DNA of 64,000 nt from Halorubrum yunnanense (GTDB lineage Archaea > Halobacteriota > Halobacteria > Halobacteriales > Haloferacaceae): assembly GCF_026586675.1 (NCBI RefSeq), contig NZ_JAODIX010000027.1, positions 1-64,000 of the forward strand, written 5' to 3'. The notes below the pieces were generated by a model. The model saw only the letters and a list, made by a program, of their open reading frames with translations. It made no database searches and had not been told where the DNA came from. A program made the translations under genes and the position numbers. Of the stretch, positions 18,365 through 26,728 are shown one piece after another. The first letter of the stretch is position 1; each line of letters begins with the position of its first letter.

Positions 18365-18970
18365 ATGCTCAACCCGCTCATCGCGAACGTCGCGAACACG
18401 CCCGCGATCGTTCTCGGGGCGATCGTGACGCTGCTCGTCGTCTTCGTTAGCAGCCTGAAGGGGACGGGGTGGGAGACCACGACCGACGTCTCGGACGAAC
18501 TGCTCGAACGCCGCGCGTCCGCGGTGCCCGAGACCGAATTCCCCGAGCCCGGAAACCGCGCCGTCGGCGGCGGCGGCGGCGGCGGGGCGATCCCCGCCGG
18601 CGGCGCCGAGGGCGAGGAGGGCGAACTGGAGGACGGCAGCGCCGCCGCGTCCGGCCCCGGCGACGTCCCCGAGGACGAGGTCGAGTACTTCGAGGTCGAG
18701 TTCGTCAAGCAGGGCGAGACGGTCGAGCTCTCGAACGACCAGCCCATCCTCGAACAGGGCGAAGACGAGGGGTGGGACCTCCCGTACGCCTGCCGCCAGG
18801 GCCAGTGCGTCTCCTGTGCCGGTCAGATCACGGACGGTCCCTCCGAGGACTTCGTCGAGCACGACGACCAGCAGATGCTCGAGGAGGGCGAGATCGACGA
18901 CGGCTACACCCTGACCTGCGTGGCGTACCCGCGCGACTCCTTCAGCATCGAGACGGGCGAGGCGCCGTAG
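18365..18970 (+). CDS. Membrane-anchored 2Fe-2S ferredoxin
   Basis: This 201-aa protein has an N-terminal transmembrane helix (about 12-29) and a low-complexity Gly/Ala/Glu linker (about 65-100, including a seven-glycine run). It ends in a plant-type [2Fe-2S] ferredoxin domain. The ligands are Cys143, Cys148 and Cys151 in CRQGQCVSC, with Cys185 in LTCVAYP. It is an electron carrier tethered to the cytoplasmic membrane, and its partner is not indicated by neighbours. The ATG at 18365 was chosen because it opens the membrane segment. TTATGCC about 25 nt upstream is a possible TATA element. The upstream in-frame ORF extension antisense to the PUA gene is a shadow. Confidence 0.93.
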   Translation: MLNPLIANVANTPAIVLGAIVTLLVVFVSSLKGTGWETTTDVSDELLERRASAVPETEFPEPGNRAVGGGGGGGAIPAGGAEGEEGELEDGSAAASGPGDVPEDEVEYFEVEFVKQGETVELSNDQPILEQGEDEGWDLPYACRQGQCVSCAGQITDGPSEDFVEHDDQQMLEEGEIDDGYTLTCVAYPRDSFSIETGEAP

Positions 18971-19091
18971 CTCGTCTCGCGCGTCCCGATCGTCGCACCG
19001 TCCGTCTGTTCCGCTCTTTCGCTTTCCCCATCTCCCCCTTCGCCCCGCCCGCTCGCGACACCCTTTTTCGCGTCTCGCCCGAACAATCGGT

Positions 19092-19415
19092 ATGGCAGTC
19101 ACCACGGCCCTCGGCGGCGCCGCCGTCCTCCTCGTCGCGGCCGCGGCCGCGCTTGTCTACCGCGACGCCGCCCGCGTCGGGGTCGACCTCGGCTCGCCCG
19201 CGCTGTGGGGCGTCCTCCTCGTCGCCACCTCCGGCGTCGCCCTGACTACCGCCCTGCTCGTCCCCGACGCGCCGCTCCCCGGCGTGCTCGTGGTGGCCGC
19301 GCTCGGGCCGCTCCTCTACCTCCTCGAACGCGACGACTCCGTGCACGGCGACGACCCCGCCGACCCGACCCGCCTCCCGAGCGACTCGGAGCGCGCGGAC
19401 GACCGCGACGAGTGA
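19092..19415 (+). CDS. Small integral membrane protein, unknown
   Basis: This 107-aa protein has three predicted hydrophobic helices (about 3-21, 34-54 and 58-76) and a polar acidic tail (80-107, DDSVHGDDPADPTR). Small proteins of this layout are common in haloarchaea and often unnamed. It lies between the ferredoxin and NifU genes on the same strand, separated by about 120 bp on each side, so it is probably transcribed alone. No functional motif is visible. Confidence 0.75.
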   Translation: MAVTTALGGAAVLLVAAAAALVYRDAARVGVDLGSPALWGVLLVATSGVALTTALLVPDAPLPGVLVVAALGPLLYLLERDDSVHGDDPADPTRLPSDSERADDRDE

Positions 19416-19543
19416 CCGGCGCGTAACCGAAACCGGCCCCACCGCTCCGTTCCCGCGGGATCGACGGTGACACAGTTCGTTTCGTTTCTTCAGCCGCCTC
19501 GGAAACCGCAAGCTTCCATAGGCTCGGGTGCCAACAGTCGGCA

Positions 19544-19870
19544 ATGAGCGACGAGAGCCTCGCGGACCGAGTCGAACAGTGGATGGTCGGGCAGATGCCG
19601 ATCATCCAGATGCATGGCGGCACGAGCGTCGTGCGCGAGGCGGACCCTGAGAGCGGCGAGGTCGTCGTCGAACTCGGCGGCACCTGCTCCGGCTGCGGCA
19701 TCTCCAACATCACGGCCGACAACATCCGGCGCGACCTGATCATGGACTTCGACGAGGTCGACAACGTGACGGTGCGGACCGCCTCCTCGGGCGATCAGGG
19801 CGCCTCTACCGTCGAGGGCGGCCGCGGCGGGGAGCTGAAACACGAGACCGAGTCCGCGAACCACTTCTGA
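19544..19870 (+). CDS. NifU C-terminal domain Fe-S scaffold protein
   Basis: This 108-aa protein corresponds to the C-terminal domain of NifU (Nfu type). The cluster-binding pair Cys48-x-x-Cys51 lies in [10 protein letters not shown], preceded by [11 protein letters not shown] and followed by [11 protein letters not shown]. Nfu proteins carry Fe-S clusters from the assembly machinery to target proteins. In haloarchaea a stand-alone Nfu of about this length is usual. The last 25 residues are a non-conserved polar tail. It would be cytoplasmic. Nearby ferredoxins are plausible clients, but nothing in the layout proves that. Confidence 0.94.
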   Translation: MSDESLADRVEQWMVGQMPIIQMHGGTSVVREADPESGEVVVELGGTCSGCGISNITADNIRRDLIMDFDEVDNVTVRTASSGDQGASTVEGGRGGELKHETESANHF

Positions 19871-19944
19871 GGCGCCGGTTCTGCGGGGAAAATTATCCCC
19901 CACCGACGCTTCCTTTTCTGCTCTCGTCTCCGCGATCCGGCCCG

Positions 19945-20028
19945 CTACAGCGGCGTGAACGGAAGCGACGCCAGCGAATCAGGGCCGTAGTCGAGCGCAT
20001 CGGACTGGCTGATTCCCTCCGGCGTCAT
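19945..20028 (-). CDS. Possible 27-aa ORF coupled to FAU-1
   Basis: This ORF starts at an ATG that overlaps the FAU-1 stop codon by four bases (ATGA), the same junction geometry used between genuine coupled genes in this genome. It encodes 27 residues beginning MTPEGISQSD and ending LPFTPL. There is no known family and no membrane segment. It could be a real microprotein or chance coding. Codon use is too short to judge. Confidence 0.3.
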   Translation of the reverse strand: MTPEGISQSDALDYGPDSLASLPFTPL

Positions 20029-21476
20029 TGGAGCGCCTGTTCCAGCGCGGACGCGACGCTCCGCGCCTTCTCCGCCAGCGGCTCCGGCACGTCGCCGGTC
20101 GCCGTCGCGTCCCGGAGCTCGTCGTCGTCGAGGCGCTCGACCCGACCGTCCGGCCGCTTCACCACGTCGACGTGGAGGTCCACGTAGCGCGCGGCGTCCG
20201 GGAACACTTCGACCGGAGTGCAGACGTTGACGTAGGTGCCCCGGACCGTCCCGTCGCGCCCGCGGTAGGTGGTCGGATACCACCACCGGCCCTCCTTCAG
20301 GCTCGTCTCGGCGACGTCGCCGGCCTCGCGCGGCGTGCCGAGCCCGTCGTAGCTGCCGCCGCCGGTCATCTCGCGCTTGACGGTGACCGACCCGTCGGCG
20401 TCGACCGCGGTCACCTGCCCCTCGCCCAGCGTGATCAGCCGCCCGTCGGGCTTCCCGTGTTCGAGCCGGAGCGCGTCGCCCTCGGCCGGTCCGAACGCGT
20501 CGGCCACGACCCCGAACGGGAACGCGGCGTTCGGGTCGGGCTCGCAGAGCGCCTCCGCGAGGTCGACCCCGGCCGAGGCGTCCGCCGACCCCGCCTTCAC
20601 CCGGTGGTGGCCCGGCATCGTCGCCGTCGCCTCGCGCCGCCGGTCGTCGAGCGCGAACCGGCTCTCCCGGCCGAACCAGACCCAGGCGCCCGCGTTCGGC
20701 GACGCGATCGGGTCGTCGCGAACGAGCGTCGCGTCCTCGAGGACGCCGATCCCGCCGGCCGCGTCGACCGCGTCGTCGAGCCCCTCGGCCGCCGCGACGG
20801 CGCGCTCCAGCCCGGCCGCCAGCGCCTCGGTCCCGGCGTCGACCGCCGGCGGCTTCCAGACCGCCCGCCACCCGTCCGGCGGCTCCAGCCCGAGTAGGTC
20901 GAGCATCCCCGCCAGCTCCCGGCCGGCCTCGTCGTCCCGGACGCCGACCCGGGTGCCCGAACCCGGCTCGAGCGCGACGAGCCCTCCGGCGGCGCGCAGC
21001 GACCCGTCCAGCTCGGGGCGCCGGTCCGTCCACGGCGCCGCGGACGCGTCGACCCGCACCCGGACCGAATCGCCGGTCTCCACGCGGTCGTCGACGCTCC
21101 CGTACGGCAGGTACCCCTCCGCGGTGGCGCCGCCCCCGGTCCGAAGGCGCACCACCGCCCCGCCGCCGAGCGTCTCGGTCACCTCGCCGTCGAGGACGGT
21201 CCCCGGCGGCGTCGGATCGGCCCACGCCAGCGCGTCGAGGCCGACGCCCTGGAGCCGGTCGCGGAGCGGCCCCACCGCCTCGGGATCGCCGCGGATCCCG
21301 ACGCCCTGTCGGTCGCTCGTCGTCTCGATCCGGACGTCCGGGGGCGCGTCACCGAACTCCGCGTCGAAGCGCCGACGGATCGGCGGCGACGCGTCGACGA
21401 CCTCGTGGCCCGCGTCGAGTAGGAGCCGCGTCAGCGTCGTCGCGTAGATGCCGCGGACGCGGACGGTCGCGGTCAC
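20025..21476 (-). CDS. FAU-1-like RNA-binding protein (RNase E/G-type domain plus DUF402)
   Basis: This 483-aa protein has an N-terminal RNase E/G-like region with an S1-like stretch (VRVRGIYATTLTRLL onward, to about 130). A central AU-binding part follows, and then a C-terminal DUF402 domain (from about 330) with EGRWWYPTTYRG and YVDLHVDVVKRPDG. This order matches archaeal AU-1/FAU-1 proteins, which bind AU-rich RNA and have been linked to rRNA maturation. The GTG at 21476 overlaps the stop of the upstream 137-aa gene, showing coupling. Longer in-frame upstream sequence runs antisense-like and was rejected. The RNase role is a family inference. Confidence 0.9.
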   Translation of the reverse strand: MTATVRVRGIYATTLTRLLLDAGHEVVDASPPIRRRFDAEFGDAPPDVRIETTSDRQGVGIRGDPEAVGPLRDRLQGVGLDALAWADPTPPGTVLDGEVTETLGGGAVVRLRTGGGATAEGYLPYGSVDDRVETGDSVRVRVDASAAPWTDRRPELDGSLRAAGGLVALEPGSGTRVGVRDDEAGRELAGMLDLLGLEPPDGWRAVWKPPAVDAGTEALAAGLERAVAAAEGLDDAVDAAGGIGVLEDATLVRDDPIASPNAGAWVWFGRESRFALDDRRREATATMPGHHRVKAGSADASAGVDLAEALCEPDPNAAFPFGVVADAFGPAEGDALRLEHGKPDGRLITLGEGQVTAVDADGSVTVKREMTGGGSYDGLGTPREAGDVAETSLKEGRWWYPTTYRGRDGTVRGTYVNVCTPVEVFPDAARYVDLHVDVVKRPDGRVERLDDDELRDATATGDVPEPLAEKARSVASALEQALQ

Positions 21477-21886
21477 AGCTCTTCCGGGTCGCGCGCGAAG
21501 CGCGCCCGGCCGTGGACCGTCTCCCCGAGCGAGAGCTCCACGAGGACAGGGCGCTCGCCGCCGCCCTTGCTGTCGTCGGCTTCGGCGGCCCGCAACACCC
21601 GGCCGCCCTCGACCGGGACGCCCCACCCGTCGAGCGAGAGGTAGCCGCGGAGGTCGCTCCCGTGGGTGAACAGGTCGATGTCCGCGGTCGGGTGTTCCTG
21701 CGTCTCGGCCGTGCTGTGGGCCAGCTCCATGTCGGAGTAGTAGGGCCCGGAAGAGGCGAAAAAGCCCCGCAGGCGGTCGGCGTCCTCGGCGACCAGCTCG
21801 GCGACGCGGTCGGAGGCGCCCGCGATCGCGTCCGCGTCGAGCCCCGCCTCGCGGAGCGCCCGCTGGGTCCTTCGGTCGAAGTGCAT
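21473..21886 (-). CDS. Conserved haloarchaeal hypothetical protein
   Basis: This 137-aa protein is helical in its first half (HFDRRTQRALREAGLDADAI) and beta-rich in its second half (YLSLDGWGVPVEGGRVLRA, then VLVELSLGETVHGRARF). The middle motif SSGPYYSDMELAHSTAETQEH carries clustered polar and His residues that could bind metal or nucleotide. The gene overlaps the FAU-1 start by four bases, so the two are co-transcribed, suggesting a role near RNA metabolism. No domain name can be assigned with confidence. Confidence 0.8.
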   Translation of the reverse strand: MHFDRRTQRALREAGLDADAIAGASDRVAELVAEDADRLRGFFASSGPYYSDMELAHSTAETQEHPTADIDLFTHGSDLRGYLSLDGWGVPVEGGRVLRAAEADDSKGGGERPVLVELSLGETVHGRARFARDPEEL

Positions 21887-22038
21887 ACCTTCTCTTCGGG
21901 CGCCGCGGTTTCAATTCTACCGGCTCGGGGGCGTCCCGCTCGGGGTGCCCGGTCGGGACGCGGCGACCGACCCGGACGTGGCGACGGATCGGCGCCGTCC
22001 GGCCACGGGTTAAGTCGCCCCGGACCGAACCGAACCGT

Positions 22039-23049
22039 ATGCCATCTCGGTCGGACCCGGTTGAGTCGCGCGCCGACGACGACCGCGACCTCTACGACGT
22101 CGCCACGTGGGAGGAACGCACCTCCCTCGACGGCCTCTCAGTCGCGCTGTACTGGCTCATCACCCGGTCGGCGAAGGGGCTGGTCGTGCTTGCCGCCTTC
22201 CTCGGACTGCTCGCAATCCTCGGGTCGTTCGGCCTCGGCCTCGTCTTCGACCCCGCGGTCGCGATGCTCGTGGGTCTCTCGGCGGTCCCGGCGTTCGGCC
22301 TCGCCGCGTACGTGTACGTCTCCGACGTCACGACCGCGGAGCCGCTCTCGCTGCTCGTGGCGACGTTCCTGCTGTCGATCCTCACGGCGACGTTCGCCGC
22401 GGTGCTCAACGGCCGCCTACAGCCGTTCTTCTCCCCGCTCGGCTTCCCGGGGCTCGTCCTCTTCTTCTTCCTGGTCGTCGGTCCCGTCGAGGAGACGGTG
22501 AAGCTGCTCGCGGTTCGGCTGTACGCGTACACCGACGACCGGTTCGACGCCGTCGTCGACGGCGCGGTGTACGGGGCGATCGCCGGGCTGGGCTTCGCCG
22601 TCATCGAGAACCTCGTGTACATCGCCCGGACCGTCGAAATGTCGGAGCTGACTATCGGGGTCGCCGTCCTCGGCGCGGGCGACGGGATCGCGGCGCTGCG
22701 CGCGCTTGCGGGCCCCGGCCACGTCGTCTACTCGGCGTTCGCGGGCTACTACCTCGGCCTCGCGAAGTTCAACCCCGAGAACCGCGGCCCGATCGTCGTG
22801 AAGGGGCTCGTCATCGCGGCCGCGATCCACGGGCTGTACAACACTCTCGTCGGTCCCGTCACCTCCGTGATCCCGGCGCTCACGCCTCTGCCGCGGCTCG
22901 CGACGCTGTTCCTCTTCGTCGTCCTGTTCCAGGGCGCGTTCGGCTACGTCCTCCTCCGGAAGATCCGGCGCTACCGGGACGCGTTCCTAGAGACGCGGGA
23001 CGCGGTCGACCCGGACGTGAAGCCGGAGCTCACGGAGTTCGAGGACTGA
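22039..23049 (+). CDS. prsW: PrsW family intramembrane metalloprotease
   Basis: This 336-aa membrane protein has eight or so hydrophobic segments. The PrsW signature is visible: Glu151-Glu152-x-x-Lys in GPVEETVKLLAVR, then GAVYGAIAGLGFAVIENLVY (Glu190-Asn191), and later His residues in GPGHVVYSAFAGYYLG and AIHGLYN. These motifs place it in the ABI/CAAX-like membrane protease superfamily. Bacillus PrsW cleaves an anti-sigma factor; the archaeal substrate is unknown. The N-terminal 25 residues are polar and acidic and probably cytoplasmic. It is a stand-alone gene. Confidence 0.92.
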   Translation: MPSRSDPVESRADDDRDLYDVATWEERTSLDGLSVALYWLITRSAKGLVVLAAFLGLLAILGSFGLGLVFDPAVAMLVGLSAVPAFGLAAYVYVSDVTTAEPLSLLVATFLLSILTATFAAVLNGRLQPFFSPLGFPGLVLFFFLVVGPVEETVKLLAVRLYAYTDDRFDAVVDGAVYGAIAGLGFAVIENLVYIARTVEMSELTIGVAVLGAGDGIAALRALAGPGHVVYSAFAGYYLGLAKFNPENRGPIVVKGLVIAAAIHGLYNTLVGPVTSVIPALTPLPRLATLFLFVVLFQGAFGYVLLRKIRRYRDAFLETRDAVDPDVKPELTEFED

Positions 23050-23068
23050 CGGCGACTGCGCGACCCGC

Positions 23069-24049
23069 TCACCCGCTCGGCGACTCCGCGCGCGACCGGT
23101 CGCCCGTGCCCCCGGTGAGCGCGCTCGCGAGCGCCCCCTTCACCACCACCTCGTCGCCGAGATCGGTGAGCCGGACCTCGGGGACGTTGATGAACACCAT
23201 GTCCGCGAGCTTCTCGCGGATCGGGTCGAGCACGAGATCGGGGTTGTTGAGCGCGACCGCGCCCCCCACGCTCACCACGAGCGGGGCGTACGCGTGGATG
23301 ACGTTGGCGACGCCCATGGCGTTCCAGTGGGCGACTTGGTCGATCACGTGGTCGGCGAAGACGTCCTCGCCGGCCGCCCCGAACACGTCGACCGCGGAGA
23401 AGTCCGGGTCCTCGATCGGCAGCGACGTCTCGATCGGGTCCTCCGCGTGGAGCTCGCGGGCGTAGTTCGGGATGTTGTTGCCGGAGCAGTACCCCTCCCA
23501 GTGGCCGTCGAGGCCACACCCGCAGGTCATGAACCCGTGCGGGTCGACGGTCATGTGCCCGACCTCGCCGGCGTTGCCGTCCCACCCCGAGAGCACGTCG
23601 CCGTCGACGGCGACCCCCGCGCCGATCCCCGAGGAGATCGTGAGGTACACCATGTCGTCGGGGTTACGCTCGGAGTGGAACCGCTCGCCGATGACGCCCG
23701 CGATGGTGTCGTTGTGGAGGTAGACCTCGTCGGCGTCGAGGAGCTGCGAGACGGGTCCGACGAGCGGGATCCGCTCCACGGTGTCCGGGAGGTTCGCCGG
23801 TCCCTGCACCACTCCGGCCGCAAGGTCGAGGGGGCCGATCGAGCCGATCCCAGCCGCGGCGACCTCCGTCGGGTCGATCTCGGCGTCGGCACACGCGCCC
23901 CGAACGGCCCCAAGCACGGCTTCGGTCACGGCGATCCCGTTCGGGCCGCGGGGGGTTCCCCGCTCGTCGGAGCCGAGGATCGTCGCCGCGCCGTCGCCGA
24001 CGACCGCCCGGACGTTCGTCGCCCCGAGGTCGACGCCAACGTAATACAT
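23069..24049 (-). CDS. ROK family sugar kinase (glucokinase-like)
   Basis: This 326-aa protein has an N-terminal phosphate-binding loop (VGVDLGATNVRAVVG) and a catalytic Asp in YLHNDTIAGVIGE. SSGIGAGVAVDG follows, and then the ROK zinc site with His and Cys ligands in GHMTVDPHGFMTCGCG and WEGYCSG. The C-terminal half contains the second ATP-binding segment, VVSVGGAVALNN. Members phosphorylate glucose or related hexoses with ATP. A complete zinc site favours a kinase over a ROK repressor, and there is no N-terminal helix-turn-helix. Glucokinase is the best guess. The downstream region is convergent with prsW. Confidence 0.92.
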   Translation of the reverse strand: MYYVGVDLGATNVRAVVGDGAATILGSDERGTPRGPNGIAVTEAVLGAVRGACADAEIDPTEVAAAGIGSIGPLDLAAGVVQGPANLPDTVERIPLVGPVSQLLDADEVYLHNDTIAGVIGERFHSERNPDDMVYLTISSGIGAGVAVDGDVLSGWDGNAGEVGHMTVDPHGFMTCGCGLDGHWEGYCSGNNIPNYARELHAEDPIETSLPIEDPDFSAVDVFGAAGEDVFADHVIDQVAHWNAMGVANVIHAYAPLVVSVGGAVALNNPDLVLDPIREKLADMVFINVPEVRLTDLGDEVVVKGALASALTGGTGDRSRAESPSG

Positions 24050-24199
24050 CGGGTAAAAACGCGGACCGGTGTCACTTAAGCGGGACGCTTCCCGAGGCGG
24101 TTCGCCGCGACCGACGACGGGCGCCCGTCGCGGAGCGACGCCGTCGCCACCGACCGCTCGCTGCGCTCGGTACGCCGGGAGAGTGGGAGCCTCTCTCCC

Positions 24200-24658
24200 C
24201 TAGCTGGCGGTCTCCCGCACGAAGGTCACCGGACACGGCGCCGAGAGGATGACCTCCTGGGCGACACTGCCGAAGACGGCCTTCCCGGTCGGCGACCGCC
24301 CCCGCCCGCCGACTACCACGCGGTCGGCCTCAACGGCCGAGGCCGCCTCGACGACCTCGTCGGCGTGGTCGCCGACCGCCCCGCGGATCGAGTGGGCGAC
24401 GCCGGCGTCGTCGAGCGCCCTCGCGAGCGCCCGCGTCGTCGTGTGTCGCTTGGCGACCGCGTCCGGAGTCGACCCCTCGCTCGTCGGGTCGACCCCCAGC
24501 TTCGAGCGGACCCCGTCGAACTCCTCGTCGGTGAACACGTGGGTCAACACGACCTCCGCGCCCGCGGGCTCGGCGATCGCGATCGTCTCTCTCGCGAGTC
24601 GCTCGGCTCGTTCCTCGCCCTCTGTCCCCACCGCTAACAGCACTGTCTCGATGCTCAT
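24200..24658 (-). CDS. Universal stress protein (UspA family)
   Basis: This 152-aa protein opens with TVLLAVGTEGEERAERL and has the C-terminal nucleotide-binding motif GGRGRSPTGKAVFGSVAQEV, followed by APCPVTFVRE. This is the ATP-binding G-2x-G-9x-G(S/T) pattern of UspA-type proteins. Haloarchaea carry many paralogs that act as dimers in stress responses. The AT-rich upstream stretch (24660-24715) likely holds the promoter. No partner gene is indicated. Confidence 0.94.
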   Translation of the reverse strand: MSIETVLLAVGTEGEERAERLARETIAIAEPAGAEVVLTHVFTDEEFDGVRSKLGVDPTSEGSTPDAVAKRHTTTRALARALDDAGVAHSIRGAVGDHADEVVEAASAVEADRVVVGGRGRSPTGKAVFGSVAQEVILSAPCPVTFVRETAS

Positions 24659-24715
24659 ACCTACCCTTCGCCCCCCGTCTGTTTAACACTGTCGAGATAT
24701 TAACTCAGTTTTGAA

Positions 24716-25534
24716 TTAGCTTTCATGCGATCGATCCTGAGGGTTCTCGCCCGCGTCGGCGCCGGGCTCGGTCGACGTCCCGGTCGGGTGCGGTTCCGAC
24801 TCGTCCGGCGGCTCAACGAACAGGGGATCCCCGGCCGGTCGACCGTAGTCGACGATCCAGTAGCGGCCGCGGTAGGCGCCGACGTTCTCCGGCTTCAGCT
24901 CGTCGAAGTGGAACCGGTCGCGGTGCGGCGCCAGCGCCGCCCGCACGCGGTCGAGCGCTTCGTCCCGGACCGACTCGTCCGGAGGGACGTCCGCGCGCGG
25001 CATAGCGATCCAGCCGCCGTCGGGGTCGCCGGCGAGGACGGGGAGGAACGGGTGCGACTCGACCGCCGACCAGATCCGACGCTCTCGGCGGTTCTGCGGC
25101 CGCCCGTCCCCCATCTCCGCGGAGGGGCCGTACCGCGCGAGCTTGGCGACGAGGGCGTCGCAGTCGGGCGCCTCCGGACCCTCCGCCTCCAACCGCCCGC
25201 CGATCGGCCCGGTGATCTCGACGGCGACGCGGCCCGTCCCGATCCCGACCACCTCGGCCCTCGACTCCGCCGGCAACGCGTCCGGATCCCTCGCCTCGAC
25301 GACCTCGTCCAGCTCCGCGGTCAGCTCGTCGAGCACCTCGCGCTCGCCCGGTGCGAGCTCGCGGAAGTAGGTCCGCGCCTCGCCCGCCGGCCACGACCAC
25401 GTCCGGCCCGCGTACTCCCACTCCGTCTCCTCGACGGCGACGCGCTCGAGGGCGCTCCGGCGGGCCGCCCGCAGGCGACGGGCGGCGCCCGACAGCCGGT
25501 CGGCGACCGTGGCCGGGATCGGGTCCTGACGCAT
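24716..25534 (-). CDS. Kinase-fold-like protein, haloarchaeal hypothetical
   Basis: The family of this 272-aa protein is not recognised, but residues about 214-236 read FHFDELKPENVGAYRGRY and then IVDYG. This closely resembles a protein-kinase catalytic loop (HxDLKPxN) followed by a DYG/DFG-type magnesium motif. Upstream segments (WIAMPRADVPP) could correspond to the hinge. The first 130 residues are helical, with no clear glycine-rich loop, and the catalytic His is replaced. It may be a divergent or inactive kinase of the RIO/aminoglycoside-kinase superfamily. The C-terminal 35 residues are a polar tail. Activity is an open question. Confidence 0.72.
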   Translation of the reverse strand: MRQDPIPATVADRLSGAARRLRAARRSALERVAVEETEWEYAGRTWSWPAGEARTYFRELAPGEREVLDELTAELDEVVEARDPDALPAESRAEVVGIGTGRVAVEITGPIGGRLEAEGPEAPDCDALVAKLARYGPSAEMGDGRPQNRRERRIWSAVESHPFLPVLAGDPDGGWIAMPRADVPPDESVRDEALDRVRAALAPHRDRFHFDELKPENVGAYRGRYWIVDYGRPAGDPLFVEPPDESEPHPTGTSTEPGADAGENPQDRSHES

Positions 25535-25651
25535 TCGGTTCCACTACCCGGCCGGTCGTCAATAGCCTGTCGTCGGTCGAGGGGGGATCGCCACCCGTCA
25601 TCCCCGCTCCCCGCCGAAACCTCCTTGTCGCGCGCCACCCCACTCTCGGCC

Positions 25652-26245
25652 GTGAGCACGCTGTTCGTCAGACACGGGACGACCGAGTGGAACGAGACGG
25701 GGCGGATCCAGGGGTGGGCGCCCGTCGGCCTCTCAGAGCCCGGGCGCGAGGAAGCCCGGCGGGTCGCCGACGCCATCGCCGAGCGCCACGCGGTCGACGC
25801 GGTCGTCGCCTCCGATCTCGTGCGGACAGTGGAGACCGCCGAGCCGATCGCCGCGGCGGCCGGAGTCGACGTGGAGACCGACCCGCGGCTCCGCGAGCGC
25901 GACTTCGGCGTCTTTCAGGGGCTCCCGTCCGGCGACTTCTTCGAGCGCTTCCCCGCGTTCGACCTGCTGGAGAACGGGCGGGCCGCGGCCGAGCGCGCGC
26001 CCGAGAGCGGCGAGAGCTGGCTCGCCGTCCGCGACCGCGTCCTCGACGCCGCCGCCGACCTCCGGGCCCGCGAGGGGACCACCGTCGCCGTCACGCACGT
26101 GAACCCGATCCGGCTCGTCGTCGGCGAGCGTCGCGACCTCTCCGTGGTGCGGTCGCTGACGGAGCTGTCGGCCGACAACTGTTCGGTGACCGAGGTCGAC
26201 GAGAGTGGCGCGGTCGTCCGCGAAAACGCGCGCTCGTATAAATAG
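25652..26245 (+). CDS. Histidine phosphatase family protein (phosphoglycerate mutase-like)
   Basis: This 197-aa protein has the RHG motif at its N-terminus (FVRHGTTEWNETGRIQGW). The second phosphate-pocket Arg and Glu appear in ASDLVRTVETAE and LRERDFGVFQG, and the second catalytic His in VAVTHVNPIR. These are the canonical active-site residues of the branch that includes cofactor-dependent phosphoglycerate mutases and small-molecule phosphatases such as CobC. The GTG start at 25652 directly precedes the first strand. It is divergent from the kinase-like gene, with about 117 bp between. The substrate is unknown. Confidence 0.92.
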   Translation: MSTLFVRHGTTEWNETGRIQGWAPVGLSEPGREEARRVADAIAERHAVDAVVASDLVRTVETAEPIAAAAGVDVETDPRLRERDFGVFQGLPSGDFFERFPAFDLLENGRAAAERAPESGESWLAVRDRVLDAAADLRAREGTTVAVTHVNPIRLVVGERRDLSVVRSLTELSADNCSVTEVDESGAVVRENARSYK

Positions 26246-26266
26246 CGTCGGCCGGCGGCGTCCGGC

Positions 26267-26650
26267 TCAGTAGTCGGGCGCGTCGTCCTCGACCTCCCGT
26301 TTCAGCGAGTCGCGGCGGGACTTCGCGTCGCGCCCGGTCGCCTCGAGGAGGAAGTCGTTTTTCGCGTCGACCGCGTCGGCGGCGGCGTCGGCGTTCCCCT
26401 CGGCGATGACGTCCTCGGCGGGGCGCTCCTCGAAGTGGACCGCGAGCTTGTCCTTCTTGCTCCCGTACTCGGCGGCGCCGGCCACGATCCGCTCGAAGAC
26501 GGGGTTTTCGGGGTCCGCGACGACGTACAGCTCGTGGCCCTGCCACTCTTCCGTGTCGGAGATCTCGCCGAAATACTCCTCGACTGAGCCCTTCAGGTCG
26601 GGCATGCGGTCGTCCAGATGCTCGCCGCGGCGCATCTTGTACTCCTTCAT
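26267..26650 (-). CDS. DUF5611-like haloarchaeal protein
   Basis: This 127-aa protein begins MKEYKMRRGEHLDDR, a start typical of the haloarchaeal DUF5611 group. A mixed alpha/beta middle (HELYVVADPENPVFERIVAG) and a charged helical C-terminus follow. The ATG at 26650 was preferred to the upstream ATG, which adds a non-conserved 14-residue leader. Its function is unknown. It converges with the histidine phosphatase gene 21 bp away. Confidence 0.83.
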   Translation of the reverse strand: MKEYKMRRGEHLDDRMPDLKGSVEEYFGEISDTEEWQGHELYVVADPENPVFERIVAGAAEYGSKKDKLAVHFEERPAEDVIAEGNADAAADAVDAKNDFLLEATGRDAKSRRDSLKREVEDDAPDY

Positions 26651-26728
26651 GCCGCGACCGTTCGATTGGGGAGCGTAAACCAGTTTCGTCACGGGGTCTT
26701 CAGCCGCCTGAGGGCCCCTCGAGACCGA

